From the NCBI GenBank assembly GCA_900555715.1, contig USMC01000017.1:1-51298 (forward strand): DNA of 51,298 nucleotides. Direction: 5' to 3'. The notes under the pieces are model-generated. The model was not told the origin of the DNA. It searched no databases and was given only the letters and a program-made list of their open reading frames with translations. Positions 17,893 through 26,584 of the stretch are shown here, piece after piece. Origin of the DNA: an uncultured Porphyromonadaceae bacterium (lineage in GTDB: Bacteria; Bacteroidota; Bacteroidia; Bacteroidales; Muribaculaceae). The translations under genes and the position numbers were made by a program. Numbering within the stretch: position 1 is the stretch's first letter; each line of letters opens with the position of its first letter.

Positions 17893-19140
17893 TCAACCTT
17901 GAATTGCGGCTACACCGGGGAGCACTTTGCCCTCGATAGCTTCGAGGAGGGCACCACCGCCCGTAGATACGTATGATACCTTGTCGGCAAAGCCGAATTT
18001 GTTGACGCATGCAACAGAGTCGCCGCCGCCGATGAGCGAGAAAGCACCGTTGGCTGTTGCCTCAACGATAGCCTCGCAGACAACCTTAGAGCCTGTTGCG
18101 AAGTTGTCCATCTCGAACACGCCGGCAGGACCGTTCCAGAGGATAGTCTTGGCGGGGAGGATGGCACCTACGAACGATGCAATCGAAGCCGGACCGATGT
18201 CGAGACCTTCCCATCCTTCGGGAATGTCCTTGACGCTGCTGATTGTCGTGTGAGCGTCGTTGGCGAAAGCGTCGGCTGCAACACAGTCGGTAGCGAGTAC
18301 AAGGTTAACGCCTTTTTCCTGAGCTTTCTTGATGATGTCAAGAGCAAGGTCGAGCTTGTCGTTCTCGCAGATGGAGTTGCCGACATTGCCGCCCTGAGCC
18401 TTTGCGAAAGTATATGTCATACCGCCGCAGAGGATGAGGTTATCGACTTTGTCGAGAAGATTCTCGATGATACCGATTTTTGTGGAAACTTTCGAGCCGC
18501 CCATGATAGCGGTGAAAGGACGCTTGATGTCTTTGAGGATATTGTCGACAGCCTTAACTTCCTTCTCCATGAGATAGCCGAGCATCTTGTGGTCGGCATC
18601 GAAGGAGTCGGCGATGACTGCTGTGGAAGCGTGGCGGCGGTGAGCGGTGCCGAAAGCGTCGTTGACATAAACATCGGCATACGATGCGAGCGTCTTTGCG
18701 AACTCTGCCTGGCTCTTCTTCATTGCCTTCTTTGCATCGTCGTAGCCGGCATCGGTCTTTTCGATTCCGACGGGTTTGCCCTCCTCTTCGGGATAGAAGC
18801 GGAGATTCTCAAGCAGCAGGACTTCACCGGGTTTCAGAGCGGCAGCCTGCTCGGCAGCCTTGGCGCAGTCGGGTGCGAACTGGACAGGAACACCGAGATA
18901 TTTCGAAACAGTGTCTTTGATCTGAGCAAGCGACAGCTTGGCATTCACCTTGCCTTTGGGTTTGCCCATGTGCGACATGATGATGAGCGAGCCGCCGTCG
19001 GCGAGGATCTTCTTCAGCGTGGGAAGAGCACCGCGGATACGGGTGTCGTCTGTAATATTGCCATTCTCGTCCAGAGGCACGTTGAAGTCTACGCGCACAA
19101 TGGCTTTGTGACCTTTGAAGTTGAAATTTTCGATTGTCAT
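17893..19140 (-). CDS. pgk: Phosphoglycerate kinase
   Basis: 415 residues, normal length. It transfers phosphate from 1,3-bisphosphoglycerate to ADP in glycolysis, in the cytoplasm. Seen: VRVDFNVPLDENGNI near the N-terminus, the substrate-binding SHMGKPKG, LLLENLRF, the YVNDAFGTAHR segment, AIMGGSKVSTKI, and the C-terminal nucleotide site WNGPAGVFE and LIGGGDSVACV with TGGGALLE. All expected motifs are intact. Single-gene unit: promoter at 19197-19204 and terminator at 17836-17865. Confidence 0.98.
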   Translation of the reverse strand: MTIENFNFKGHKAIVRVDFNVPLDENGNITDDTRIRGALPTLKKILADGGSLIIMSHMGKPKGKVNAKLSLAQIKDTVSKYLGVPVQFAPDCAKAAEQAAALKPGEVLLLENLRFYPEEEGKPVGIEKTDAGYDDAKKAMKKSQAEFAKTLASYADVYVNDAFGTAHRRHASTAVIADSFDADHKMLGYLMEKEVKAVDNILKDIKRPFTAIMGGSKVSTKIGIIENLLDKVDNLILCGGMTYTFAKAQGGNVGNSICENDKLDLALDIIKKAQEKGVNLVLATDCVAADAFANDAHTTISSVKDIPEGWEGLDIGPASIASFVGAILPAKTILWNGPAGVFEMDNFATGSKVVCEAIVEATANGAFSLIGGGDSVACVNKFGFADKVSYVSTGGGALLEAIEGKVLPGVAAIQG

Positions 19141-19196
19141 TTCTGAATGTATTTTGACTTATGTAATAAAAAAATGTTTTCGTCAGTTCCTATGCG

Positions 19197-19204
19197 CAAA
19201 ATTA
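19197..19204 (-). promoter_or_regulatory. -7 element for pgk
   Basis: CAAAATTA (TAATTTTG on the minus strand). Predicted start near 19190, giving a leader of about 50 nt before the ATG at 19140. Confidence 0.6.
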
Positions 19205-19279
19205 CTAAATAAAAACGAAGTGGCGAACAACTCCGCACATTTTTTTATATAACAGCGCGGCTATCTCGCCGAAAGGAAG

Positions 19280-19287
19280 TATTTTTG
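19280..19287 (+). promoter_or_regulatory. -7 element overlapping the start region of the DUF6562 gene
   Basis: TATTTTTG fits TAnnTTTG. The predicted transcription start falls at about 19291-19295, at the tandem ATGATG start codons, so the message would be leaderless or nearly so. Divergent from the pgk promoter, 75 bp away. Confidence 0.5.
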
Positions 19288-19290
19288 CAG

Positions 19291-20283
19291 ATGATGTCCG
19301 GAAACATTGAATCAATTTTCCGCAACGTTGCGTTGCTTCTTGCTGTAGTATGTACGGCAAGCAGCTGTTCTTTTCCGGAAAAACCATGCCCGGAAGAACC
19401 GGGAACAACCGTCAGAGCAGAAATCAGCCTCGACATCACCCTTCCCGGCACAGCGGAAGACATCGTGCCCGACGGCGCATACACACGGCGCTTCATCGTT
19501 GAAGCCGCCGAGACAAACGGAGCGTCGGCAACACGGGCAGAGTATATCGAAGAAGATATTACGGCAACAAAGTACAGCCGAAAAATCACCATGACGCTCC
19601 GACCGGGAGAATATACCCTGACCGTATGGAGCGACTACTCCGCCGGCACCGGCGATCTGCTCTACGACACCTCTTCGCTGCGCACGGTGACATTCGCCGG
19701 TCCCTACACCGCCTGCGACAACGCCAAAGACGCCTTCGCCGGCAGCACGACACTCGACCTGCGTCCCTACAAAGGGCAGGCCGCCGAAATAGAAACGACT
19801 CTGAATCTCAGCCGGGCTGTCGGACGGTATGAGATCGTCACCACAGATGCCGACCTTTTCAGAAAACACCTCGGCGAGGGCAAGATTGAAGGCAGCAGTT
19901 TCACCCTCCGGATGACCTGCGACGGTCTTCTCGCCTGCGGATACAACTGCGTCGACGCTCTACGCAAAGAGCTCTTCAGCGGAAAGTCTTACACCGTCGC
20001 ACTGCCGGCGGCGGAAGAAATCGGCGGACCGGAGATGCTGCTCTGCTTCGACTACTGCCTCTGCGCTCCCGGAGAGAAGCTCGACATCCCCATGACCGCC
20101 GCCCTGCTCGACGGGCAGGGCAGGGTCGTAGCTCTCAGCCGCATAAGCGTGCCCCTGAGCAACGGCATGAACACGAGAGTATACGGACGCTTCCTGACGG
20201 CATATACAGAAGGCGGCATCATCATAGATCCCTCCTTCGACAACACCGTGCATATCGACCTCGGCACGCTCACGCCCCGGTAG
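19291..20283 (+). CDS. DUF6562-type (fimbrillin-associated-like) lipoprotein
   Basis: 330 residues from ATG 19291; ATG 19294 is equally possible, and a TTG two codons upstream also lies in frame but inside the -7 element. Lipoprotein signal ending in TASSC, followed by SFPEKPC. The body is beta-rich with an N-terminal Ig-like segment (ATKYSRKITMTLRPGEYTLTVWSDY), then LNLSRAVGRYEIVTTD, features of DUF6562 and of Mfa2/FimB-type anchor proteins of Bacteroidetes fimbriae. No fimbrillin subunit gene is nearby, so a fimbrial role is only a possibility. Followed 36 bp later by the NlpC/P60 gene, which has its own promoter. Confidence 0.65.
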   Translation: MMSGNIESIFRNVALLLAVVCTASSCSFPEKPCPEEPGTTVRAEISLDITLPGTAEDIVPDGAYTRRFIVEAAETNGASATRAEYIEEDITATKYSRKITMTLRPGEYTLTVWSDYSAGTGDLLYDTSSLRTVTFAGPYTACDNAKDAFAGSTTLDLRPYKGQAAEIETTLNLSRAVGRYEIVTTDADLFRKHLGEGKIEGSSFTLRMTCDGLLACGYNCVDALRKELFSGKSYTVALPAAEEIGGPEMLLCFDYCLCAPGEKLDIPMTAALLDGQGRVVALSRISVPLSNGMNTRVYGRFLTAYTEGGIIIDPSFDNTVHIDLGTLTPR

Positions 20284-20297
20284 CGCCGCCATGTCGG

Positions 20298-20318
20298 AAA
20301 TAATTGCTACATTTGCGG
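20298..20318 (+). promoter_or_regulatory. Promoter of the NlpC/P60 gene, predicted leaderless
   Basis: TACATTTG at 20308-20315, in a 21-nt context differing in one base from the promoter at 109-129. The ATG of the next gene is at 20320, where transcription itself should begin, so there is no room for a ribosome binding site. The signal peptide begins right at this ATG, so a later start is unlikely. Confidence 0.6.
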
Positions 20319-20319
20319 A

Positions 20320-21501
20320 ATGAAAAAGACAACAGCAATCATCATAGCGCTGGCGCTCGGCTTCGCAGGAGCGCCGGCACAGTCGTCGGTCACAGCCCTG
20401 AACCGTGCGGCAGCAATAATCGACGACGTACGCTCGGAGCTTGCTCCTGACAGTCGTCAGAGCATCTGCGAAGTAAGAGCATTCACCGACCCGGACGGCG
20501 TCCTCGTCGTGGGAGGCGCCGTGAGCGACTCATTAGTAGGCAAGGCAATCCGCGGGAGACTTGCAGCGTCGCATATCGACTACGCCGACAGCATCACCGT
20601 CCTGCCCTACGACAGATGGGCACAGGTGCGCCTGTCGGTCGCCAGCCTGCGCACTGCCGGCAGACACTCCGCGGAGATGGCGACGCAGGCCGTGATGGGC
20701 ACACCGCTGCGCGTGCTGCAGAAGGGTAAGGAATGGTGGCGTGTACAGTGTCCCGACGGATATATAGCATGGATTCCGACAAGCTCGGTAGTGAAGAAAA
20801 GCGCCGCCGACCTCAAGGCATGGCGGGCGGGGCGCCGTTTCATCGTCACGAGCCGCGATCAGATCCGCGTATACAGCACTCCCACGGCTACCGACCCGCG
20901 CAGCGTGGTATCCGACCTTGTCAACGGATGCATCGTATCGAGTCCGGCGTCAGCGCCGCACGTGAGCGATGGACGTCTCGAAATAGAACTCCCCGACGGC
21001 AGGCGCGGCTATGCCGATGCCTCCGCCCTGCGCCCGATCGAAGAGTGGGCGGCACAGAATTTCGATGCCGACACTATTCTCGACATGGCTTATTCGCTCG
21101 AAGGAACACCCTATCTGTGGGGAGGCACATCGTCGAAAGCGGCAGATTGCTCCGGGCTCGCAAAAGTGTCGTATTTCGCGAACGGCATAATACTGCTCCG
21201 CGACGCGTCACAGCAAGCCAGGACAGGACGCCGCATAGAAGCACGCGACTGGCGCCGCTGCCAGGCGGGCGATCTCCTCTTCTTCGGCAATGCCAGAACA
21301 GGCAAAGTGACACATGTGGCGATCTACGACCGCGACGGCAACTACGTACACTCTTCCGGCCGTGTCAGGCGCAACAGCGTCGACCCGGAATCGGAAAGCT
21401 ATCTGACAACGCCTTTCCTGCACGCTGTCCGCATTGCAGGCATGGAAGAAACACCCGGCATCATCCGCGCGCGCAACCATCCCTGGTATTTCGACAAATA
21501 A
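20320..21501 (+). CDS. NlpC/P60 (C40) peptidoglycan endopeptidase with SH3-type domains
   Basis: 393 residues with a signal peptide (cleavage near APA-Q). Two bacterial SH3-like domains (about 122-160 with WWRVQCPDGYIAWIPTSSV, and 172-240) precede the C-terminal NlpC/P60 domain. That domain carries Cys277 in DCSG, His332 in THVAIY and His344 in YVHSSGRVR, the full catalytic triad. Such enzymes cut gamma-D-Glu-diamino-acid bonds in murein peptides, in the periplasm or outside; relatives act as dipeptidyl-peptidase VI. The first 120 residues have no clear family match but look like a secreted alpha/beta region. The gene lies between the DUF6562 lipoprotein and a convergent stress-protein gene. 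Confidence 0.9.
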   Translation: MKKTTAIIIALALGFAGAPAQSSVTALNRAAAIIDDVRSELAPDSRQSICEVRAFTDPDGVLVVGGAVSDSLVGKAIRGRLAASHIDYADSITVLPYDRWAQVRLSVASLRTAGRHSAEMATQAVMGTPLRVLQKGKEWWRVQCPDGYIAWIPTSSVVKKSAADLKAWRAGRRFIVTSRDQIRVYSTPTATDPRSVVSDLVNGCIVSSPASAPHVSDGRLEIELPDGRRGYADASALRPIEEWAAQNFDADTILDMAYSLEGTPYLWGGTSSKAADCSGLAKVSYFANGIILLRDASQQARTGRRIEARDWRRCQAGDLLFFGNARTGKVTHVAIYDRDGNYVHSSGRVRRNSVDPESESYLTTPFLHAVRIAGMEETPGIIRARNHPWYFDK

Positions 21502-21548
21502 CCCCATCAGCCGCCACAACCGGCAGCAGACACACTGCTTACGGCATC

Positions 21549-22658
21549 CTATACCGGAATGACAAGCATCGGAATGTCGGTGCAGAAAAGTATCTTGTGG
21601 GCAAGACCGGGGTTAATCAGACGGCTGAAGGCATTCTTGCGGCGGTTGGGAACCACGATGAGATCATAATGGTTTTCCTGATTCAGCATGGCAAACTCTT
21701 TCTCGCTGTCTTCCTGGCGCACGGGAACAGTGACGAAATGGAAATTACTGAAATTCTCACTGCAATATTTTCCAAGGCGGCGCATCGCCTTGTCTGCCGA
21801 CATATCGGAGAAACGGCGCTTGCGCGGGATATGGACAATGTTCACTTTCGCATCATGCGGCGAAATCATGCGGTACATAGCATCCATAGCCAGAATATCG
21901 TCCTGATCGAGGTTGCTGAGGAACAGAATGTTGGTGGGATGGAGCTCCCGCCTTACGTCGGCAGGCTCGGGAACGGAGAGAACAGTAAACTGTCCCTGGT
22001 CGAGCACCTCGGCAGTGACGCTTCCTATCATGTCAGCCTCTTTCTGCTCGGCACACCGCGTGCCCATGACGATAAGCGACGGAAGGCACTGCTTGGCATA
22101 GTCGATGATGACATCTTCGGGGACACCTTCAAAAACGACGGTGTCTATGTCGACAACCGGCGCTTCCCCTCGTTTCATGGCGGTGCGGAAGCGTTCGCGG
22201 AAGTTGTTCATAAGTCCGCGGGCGTTTGCCACCATCTGCTCGCGTGCTCCGTTTTCGCCCAGCTCATAGCTGAGCTTATCGGCAAACTGAACATTCCCGG
22301 CTATATAAGGGTCGATATAGCTGTACAGAAATGTTATCGTGTCGTTTTTCCTTGAAGCAATTTCGGCGGCTATACATGCCGCAGCAAACGAACGCTCGCT
22401 GAAATCGACAGGGACAAGGATTGTATGCCTCTGCGCTCCATCGCCCGCATCGGAGCGGAACAGCTCCTTGTTCTCTATTATGCGCAGGGCGAGCGGAAGA
22501 TCCGACTCATCTATGCGGACTCTCACGCCTGACGAAAAACCCGGAACCTCAATATTGACATTGTTGAGCTCTACACGTATTCCCTCGCTCTCGAGAAGCG
22601 AGCGCAGGGCGACGGCACGCTCGTAGGTGTGGATGGCGACTGTGATAAAACGCGACAT
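21549..22658 (-). CDS. Tandem universal stress protein with N-terminal DUF2007-like domain
   Basis: 369 residues. Residues 1-70 (TYERAVALRSLLESEGIRVEL..., VRVRIDESDLPLALRII) look like a DUF2007 signal-transducing domain. Two UspA modules follow: one starting TILVPVDFSERSFAAACIAAEIA at about 79, ending with SLIVMGTRC...IGSVTAEVLDQGQFTVLSVP; and one starting NILFLSNLDQDDILAMDAMYRM, ending with YDLIVVPNRRKNAFSRLINPGLAHKILFCTDIPMLVIPV. The G-2x-G-9x-G(S/T) ATP motif is incomplete in both, so nucleotide binding is uncertain. Cytoplasmic stress or energy sensing is the family role. Confidence 0.85.
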   Translation of the reverse strand: MSRFITVAIHTYERAVALRSLLESEGIRVELNNVNIEVPGFSSGVRVRIDESDLPLALRIIENKELFRSDAGDGAQRHTILVPVDFSERSFAAACIAAEIASRKNDTITFLYSYIDPYIAGNVQFADKLSYELGENGAREQMVANARGLMNNFRERFRTAMKRGEAPVVDIDTVVFEGVPEDVIIDYAKQCLPSLIVMGTRCAEQKEADMIGSVTAEVLDQGQFTVLSVPEPADVRRELHPTNILFLSNLDQDDILAMDAMYRMISPHDAKVNIVHIPRKRRFSDMSADKAMRRLGKYCSENFSNFHFVTVPVRQEDSEKEFAMLNQENHYDLIVVPNRRKNAFSRLINPGLAHKILFCTDIPMLVIPV

Positions 22659-22673
22659 GATTGCTTCTTAGCA

Positions 22674-22703
22674 CAGAGGACGCTACCATCGGCGCGTCCT
22701 CTG
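22674..22703. repeat. Inverted repeat (10-bp stem) between the usp and HTH genes
   Basis: CAGAGGACGC / GCGTCCTCTG, loop 10 nt. It follows the stop of the small HTH gene (minus strand). The minus-strand tail is not T-rich; the plus-strand tail is (TTAATATTTTATT). It may be a transcript end or a processing site. Confidence 0.5.
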
Positions 22704-22725
22704 CATGTTAATATTTTATTGAATG

Positions 22726-22983
22726 TTATTCAGCTTCCTGCTGCTGAAGGATTTCAACAGCCATATCATAGATAGTGCTGTCGTCGAGAACAACGATACC
22801 GCCGTCAGGACCCGGTTCTATATGTACACCACAGTTCTTGCCGAAGTCGTAATTAGTTCCGCCGAAATAGTTGCGTACGGTTTGAACGGTGGTGTTCAAT
22901 CTGTCTGCGATCTGGTGCATGGAACCGTCGGGCAGGCGATCTTTAAGACGACGTAACTCGTTGAAGGAAATGGTCTTTGTCAT
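22726..22983 (-). CDS. Small HTH DNA-binding protein
   Basis: 85 residues. Starts MTKTISFNELRRLKDRLPDGSMHQIADRLN and continues TTVQTVRNYFGG, a helix-turn-helix in which the second helix TVQTVRNYF would read DNA. The rest (HIEPGPDGGIVVLDDSTIYDMAVEILQQQ) forms a short acidic tail. Small proteins of this type are widespread in Bacteroidales; their role is unknown. It stands alone between the usp gene and the end of the Bat operon. A one-mismatch -7 element (TAACTTAG, minus strand, 23036-23043) may be its promoter. Confidence 0.75.
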   Translation of the reverse strand: MTKTISFNELRRLKDRLPDGSMHQIADRLNTTVQTVRNYFGGTNYDFGKNCGVHIEPGPDGGIVVLDDSTIYDMAVEILQQQEAE

Positions 22984-23105
22984 AATATTTTAGGGTCTCT
23001 TTAGGGTTAATGATTCAGTTGTTTCTTTTCGGTGACTAAGTTAGTGCCTATTTTTGATTTCAGCAAACATTTCGCCGAAAATATTATATGTTTAATAACA
23101 TACTA

Positions 23106-23879
23106 TCAGATACGCTCCACATCCGAAGAGCGGAGCCACGCCTTTGTGTTGTTGTTGATCTTGACATTGTACCACATCGGCGACTGCGGGTCGTCGGGTG
23201 TAGCTACCGAATCGACAACTTCGACAACCGTTCCTTCGTGGATTGTCACGACCTTGTCGGCACCGCGGCTGGCACGGGGAGCCGACGTCAGCTGGGTGTT
23301 GGGTACAATGACAACAGCGTCGTCATGCGACGTGGCACGTTCCTTGCTGTCGGAAGCGACAAGCAGCACATACAGGAACACAAAGATGAGCACAATACCT
23401 CCGAAGAAGCTCACCTTACGGAGCACGACATTTGTAGAGAAGATATATGTTGCTGTCGCCGCCATAAGCAGCACAAAGATTGCGAAAGCAGTCCATGCCC
23501 ATGCGTTAGCCGACATGGCGCACACCACCGAACGGTGGAGCGAGGCAAAAAAGGCAGTGTCGTCCTCGGGCTTGTCGGCGATATGGCTGCGGACAAATTC
23601 GAGGTTTGTGCGGATATCATCGCCGGAGGGGTCAAGGCGCAGAGCGCGCTCATAGCTCACGACAGCCATGCCGGGTTTGTCGGCGCGGTAGTAGGCATTG
23701 CCGAGATTATAGTACACGTCCGCCGAACGGCCCTCTTTCTCTATTGATTCATTATACAGAGCGATGGCACGGCTATAGTCATCGGCATTGTATGCCGAAT
23801 CTGCCTGCTGCGCGATAGTCAGAGCAAACGACGGAAGAGAGATGAGCAGCAGCAGAAAGGCTGCGAATATCTTTTTCAT
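23106..23879 (-). CDS. batE: Bat operon protein BatE (TPR and SH3)
   Basis: 257 residues. Signal peptide, then TPR repeats (ADSAYNADDYSRAIALYNESIE, ADVYYNLGNAYYRADKPGMAVVSYERALRLDP) to about residue 105, two membrane helices near 122-150 and 158-178, and a C-terminal SH3-like domain (APRASRGADKVVTIHEGTVVEVVDS...NTKAWLRSSDVERI). Last gene of the Bat operon; its ATG overlaps the batD stop by 4 bases. The TPR part probably faces the periplasm and the SH3 part may bind murein or partner Bat proteins; this is inference. Downstream only a weak A/T-rich hairpin is present near 23085. Confidence 0.88.
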   Translation of the reverse strand: MKKIFAAFLLLLISLPSFALTIAQQADSAYNADDYSRAIALYNESIEKEGRSADVYYNLGNAYYRADKPGMAVVSYERALRLDPSGDDIRTNLEFVRSHIADKPEDDTAFFASLHRSVVCAMSANAWAWTAFAIFVLLMAATATYIFSTNVVLRKVSFFGGIVLIFVFLYVLLVASDSKERATSHDDAVVIVPNTQLTSAPRASRGADKVVTIHEGTVVEVVDSVATPDDPQSPMWYNVKINNNTKAWLRSSDVERI

Positions 23880-25699
23880 AGCTTTTTTCTAGTGTTTTCA
23901 ATGCTGTTTATGACTTGTGCCGCCTTAGTGTACAGGTCGGCTACTTCATCGTCGGAATGCGTCGGGGTAAAGCGCGCCATCTCGCACTGGTCGAGAACAT
24001 CGACAACATCGCGGATACGGTCTTCGTCGACACCGTAAGCTTCGAGCTTCGACGAAATGTTATCGCGGGTGAGCTGCGAAGCCGGGATAGAGAGCTTATC
24101 GGACAGATAGCCCCACAGAGCACTCGACAGAGAAGCATAGAACTTGTCGTTCTCGTGGCGTTCCATGAAAGCACGCGCCGCTTTGAGGCGCTTGTTCGCC
24201 ACGCGCGATGCTTTTGCAAGCTTACGCCCGGCGACATCGGCTTCAAGACGGATATGCCGGCGGTATATCAATATCACAGCCACAAGAATCACCACTACAA
24301 TAAGGTATGCGAGCCAATAGGACAAGCTGCCGAACGTATATGTGACATCCAGATGCTGCGTTCCTGCCTTTATCGGCTTGATATGCAGGATGTCGTCGAT
24401 TTTATTGTCGATTTCCTGCTGTCTTACCGCAGGAGCGCTGCTGTTGCCTTTGAGAACCTTTATAGGCATGTCGGGCACGTCGAAAGTCTCATAGTGCTTC
24501 GTCTCGGGGTTGAAATAAACGAAGTCGGTTCCCTCGATAGTAAAGTTGCCTACTTCCTGAGGCACGAAGGTATACTCCACTTTATATGTTCCGCTCATGT
24601 TTGTGCCTCCGGCAACGATATTTGCGTCGATCTCCGTTTTGGGCGTATATGTGTCGATTCCGGCAGGGAACTGAACGACGGGTTCACTGAGGAATTTAAT
24701 GTTTCCTCTGCCCTTGATAGCATAGGTATATACGGCTGCCTCGTTGGTGCGCAGTAGCTCGTTGTCAAGACTTGTCTCGACAGTGAATTTGCCCACGGCG
24801 CCGGAGAAGCCTGCAGGGCGAGGTTCGGGAAGAGGCTCAACCTGAAGCGATGCTACATTCGACGATGTTGTCACCTCTACCTCGACAGGACGCTGGGTGC
24901 GGAAATAGCCCATATTGACGGTCTCATACTGGACAAGCGTCACATCGTACTTGCCGGAATTCACCGTCAGCTTTCCTGCGCGCTGAGGATATAGCAGAAG
25001 ACGCTTGAGAACGGCTGTATGGTAGTTCTGTCCGTTATAGTTCTCAAGACTTGTCTCCATTGTCACAGGCAGCTCTTCTGTCAGGAATCCTTCGAACGCC
25101 GGCTGGACAGTGGGGAGAAATGAAGATATGTCGTATTTAGTGTATACTTTGATAGTAGCTACCACCGGCTCCTGCTCGTACACCGTATTCTTTGAGAAGA
25201 ACACCCGCACAAGAAGGTCGTCGGAGCTCACCTGTCCTGCCTGGCGGTGTGCTCCGCCGGGATAGGTCTGCTGCCTCTGCGACTGCCCGGGCTGTCCCTG
25301 CTGTGGCTGGCTGTCGGGAGGCAGAATGCTGAAAGTAGCGGCGCTGGAACGGAGAGTCTTGCCGCCGGAAGTGATAGAAACTGCAGGCACTGTCACCGTT
25401 CCCGCCTTATCGGCACGGTAGACAAAAGAATAGTCGACAGTATACGACGACGTCATCTTGCCGTTGATAATCTCGGTGCTCTGCATCGTCGAAGTCGACG
25501 GCCCGTAGAGCAATGTGCACCCCTCAAGCTGGGGCGCCTCCGGAGCATTGCCTTCGCCGTTGGATATACGGAAAGTTATGTTAAAGTTACGCCCTTGTAT
25601 GACGTTACGCGGCTGTATGAGCGAAAACGACTGGGCTACAGCTGCCGCCACCGAAACGACGGCAAGCAATACGAATAGTGAAAAACGTTTCAGGCGCAT
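23876..25699 (-). CDS. batD: Bat operon protein BatD (oxygen tolerance)
   Basis: 607 residues. Signal peptide to about residue 22; a series of Ig-like beta domains typical of BatD (SFSLIQPRNVIQGRNFNITFRISNGEGNAPEAPQLEGC is the conserved beginning, split here by me into motifs FSLIQPRNVI and EAPQLEGC); a Gln/Pro-rich linker near 126-150; one membrane helix near 455-475 (WLAYLIVVVILVAVILIY); and a cytoplasmic helical tail with LWGYLSDKL and LDQCEMARFTP. BatD anchors a periplasmic complex with the VWA proteins BatA and BatB. 12 bp after batC; ATGA overlap with batE. Confidence 0.93.
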   Translation of the reverse strand: MRLKRFSLFVLLAVVSVAAAVAQSFSLIQPRNVIQGRNFNITFRISNGEGNAPEAPQLEGCTLLYGPSTSTMQSTEIINGKMTSSYTVDYSFVYRADKAGTVTVPAVSITSGGKTLRSSAATFSILPPDSQPQQGQPGQSQRQQTYPGGAHRQAGQVSSDDLLVRVFFSKNTVYEQEPVVATIKVYTKYDISSFLPTVQPAFEGFLTEELPVTMETSLENYNGQNYHTAVLKRLLLYPQRAGKLTVNSGKYDVTLVQYETVNMGYFRTQRPVEVEVTTSSNVASLQVEPLPEPRPAGFSGAVGKFTVETSLDNELLRTNEAAVYTYAIKGRGNIKFLSEPVVQFPAGIDTYTPKTEIDANIVAGGTNMSGTYKVEYTFVPQEVGNFTIEGTDFVYFNPETKHYETFDVPDMPIKVLKGNSSAPAVRQQEIDNKIDDILHIKPIKAGTQHLDVTYTFGSLSYWLAYLIVVVILVAVILIYRRHIRLEADVAGRKLAKASRVANKRLKAARAFMERHENDKFYASLSSALWGYLSDKLSIPASQLTRDNISSKLEAYGVDEDRIRDVVDVLDQCEMARFTPTHSDDEVADLYTKAAQVINSIENTRKKL

Positions 25700-25711
25700 A
25701 ATGTTGTCGAC

Positions 25712-26584
25712 TTACCAAGGTTTATCCGACTGCGGGCGTCCGACAGCGGGTTCTTGTTCCTGCACTTTCTTTCTGGTGGAATTCTCTTTGTTCTGCATAG
25801 TCTGCAGAATCTGCTGTGCCGACTGAGTCATCGGCTGCTGCTGTTGTTGCTGCTGTTGTTGTTGCTGGTCCTGCTGTTGCTGCTGGTCCTGTTGCTGTTG
25901 TTGCTGCTGTTGCTGCTGTTGCTGCTCTTGCTTTTCCTGCTCTTTATTGTCCTGGTTCTGCTGATCTTGATTCTGATTTTGCTGCTGTTGCAGACGGAGC
26001 TGTGCAAGACGAAGATTCTGACGGGTCTCGCGGCTGTCAGGACGTATGCGGAGCGAGTTCTTGTATTCGTCGATAGCCTGCGAGAAATTACTGTCGTTGA
26101 AAGCTATATTGCCGAGGTTATAGAACGATTTTGCAGCGATATCTTTATTGTATTGACATGCGTCTTCGAGAAGCTCCTTGAGCTGGTCGGCGGCGAGAAC
26201 ACGCGGGTCTTTGTCGGTGCCTTTGTTGTCTTCGTTCTGAAGTTCAAGAAGGGCGACAGCCTTGTTGTAGCGACCGATAATAGACCGGTCGTTGATCTGC
26301 AGCGCCTTTTCATATTCCTCAAGCGCGCGGTAGTAATCCTTCTTTTCGAAGAAGCCGTTTCCTTTCCGGATAGCATTACGTTCTGCCTTATACGACTCCG
26401 AAGCCGTGCTGTAAAGAGCCTTCACCTCCTCTTTGGCAGAATCGGCGGCGGCAGCGTTGCCGCCGGCAGGAAGCTGCGCTGGCGCATTCTGCGTGGCATC
26501 ATCGGGCAGCTGAAGATTCTGCGCATACGAGGAGACGGACGCCGCTATGGCGATAGCACAGATGATATATCCTGATTTCATCAT
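25712..26584 (-). CDS. batC: Bat operon protein BatC (TPR, polyglutamine-rich)
   Basis: 290 residues. Signal peptide (about 1-21), TPR repeats (KGNGFFEKKDYYRALEEYEKALQIND near 75-99 and SFYNLGNIAFNDSNFSQAIDEYKNSLRI near 153-180), then a highly Gln-rich stretch at residues 199-250 and a short basic tail. The TPR part matches BatC; the Gln tract is a low-complexity expansion, here unusually long (about 35 Gln with a few Asp/Asn). No membrane helix apart from the signal. Its ATG overlaps the batB stop (ATGA). Confidence 0.88.
   Translation of the reverse strand: MMKSGYIICAIAIAASVSSYAQNLQLPDDATQNAPAQLPAGGNAAAADSAKEEVKALYSTASESYKAERNAIRKGNGFFEKKDYYRALEEYEKALQINDRSIIGRYNKAVALLELQNEDNKGTDKDPRVLAADQLKELLEDACQYNKDIAAKSFYNLGNIAFNDSNFSQAIDEYKNSLRIRPDSRETRQNLRLAQLRLQQQQNQNQDQQNQDNKEQEKQEQQQQQQQQQQQQDQQQQQDQQQQQQQQQQQPMTQSAQQILQTMQNKENSTRKKVQEQEPAVGRPQSDKPW
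25835..25990 (-). repeat. CAG/CAA low-complexity tract encoding poly-Gln in batC
   Basis: Plus strand runs of CTG/TTG triplets, equal to CAG/CAA codons in batC residues 199-250. CAG and CAA are mixed, which limits slippage but still makes the length likely to vary between strains. Confidence 0.9.

Noticed and set aside
20733..22355. 540-codon plus-strand frame across the NlpC/P60 and usp genes
   Set aside because: Crosses the ends of two convergent real genes; Arg-rich shadow translation without domain features.
25754..26575. Plus-strand frame with a long leucine run opposite batC
   Set aside because: The Leu run is the complement of the Gln codons; shadow only.
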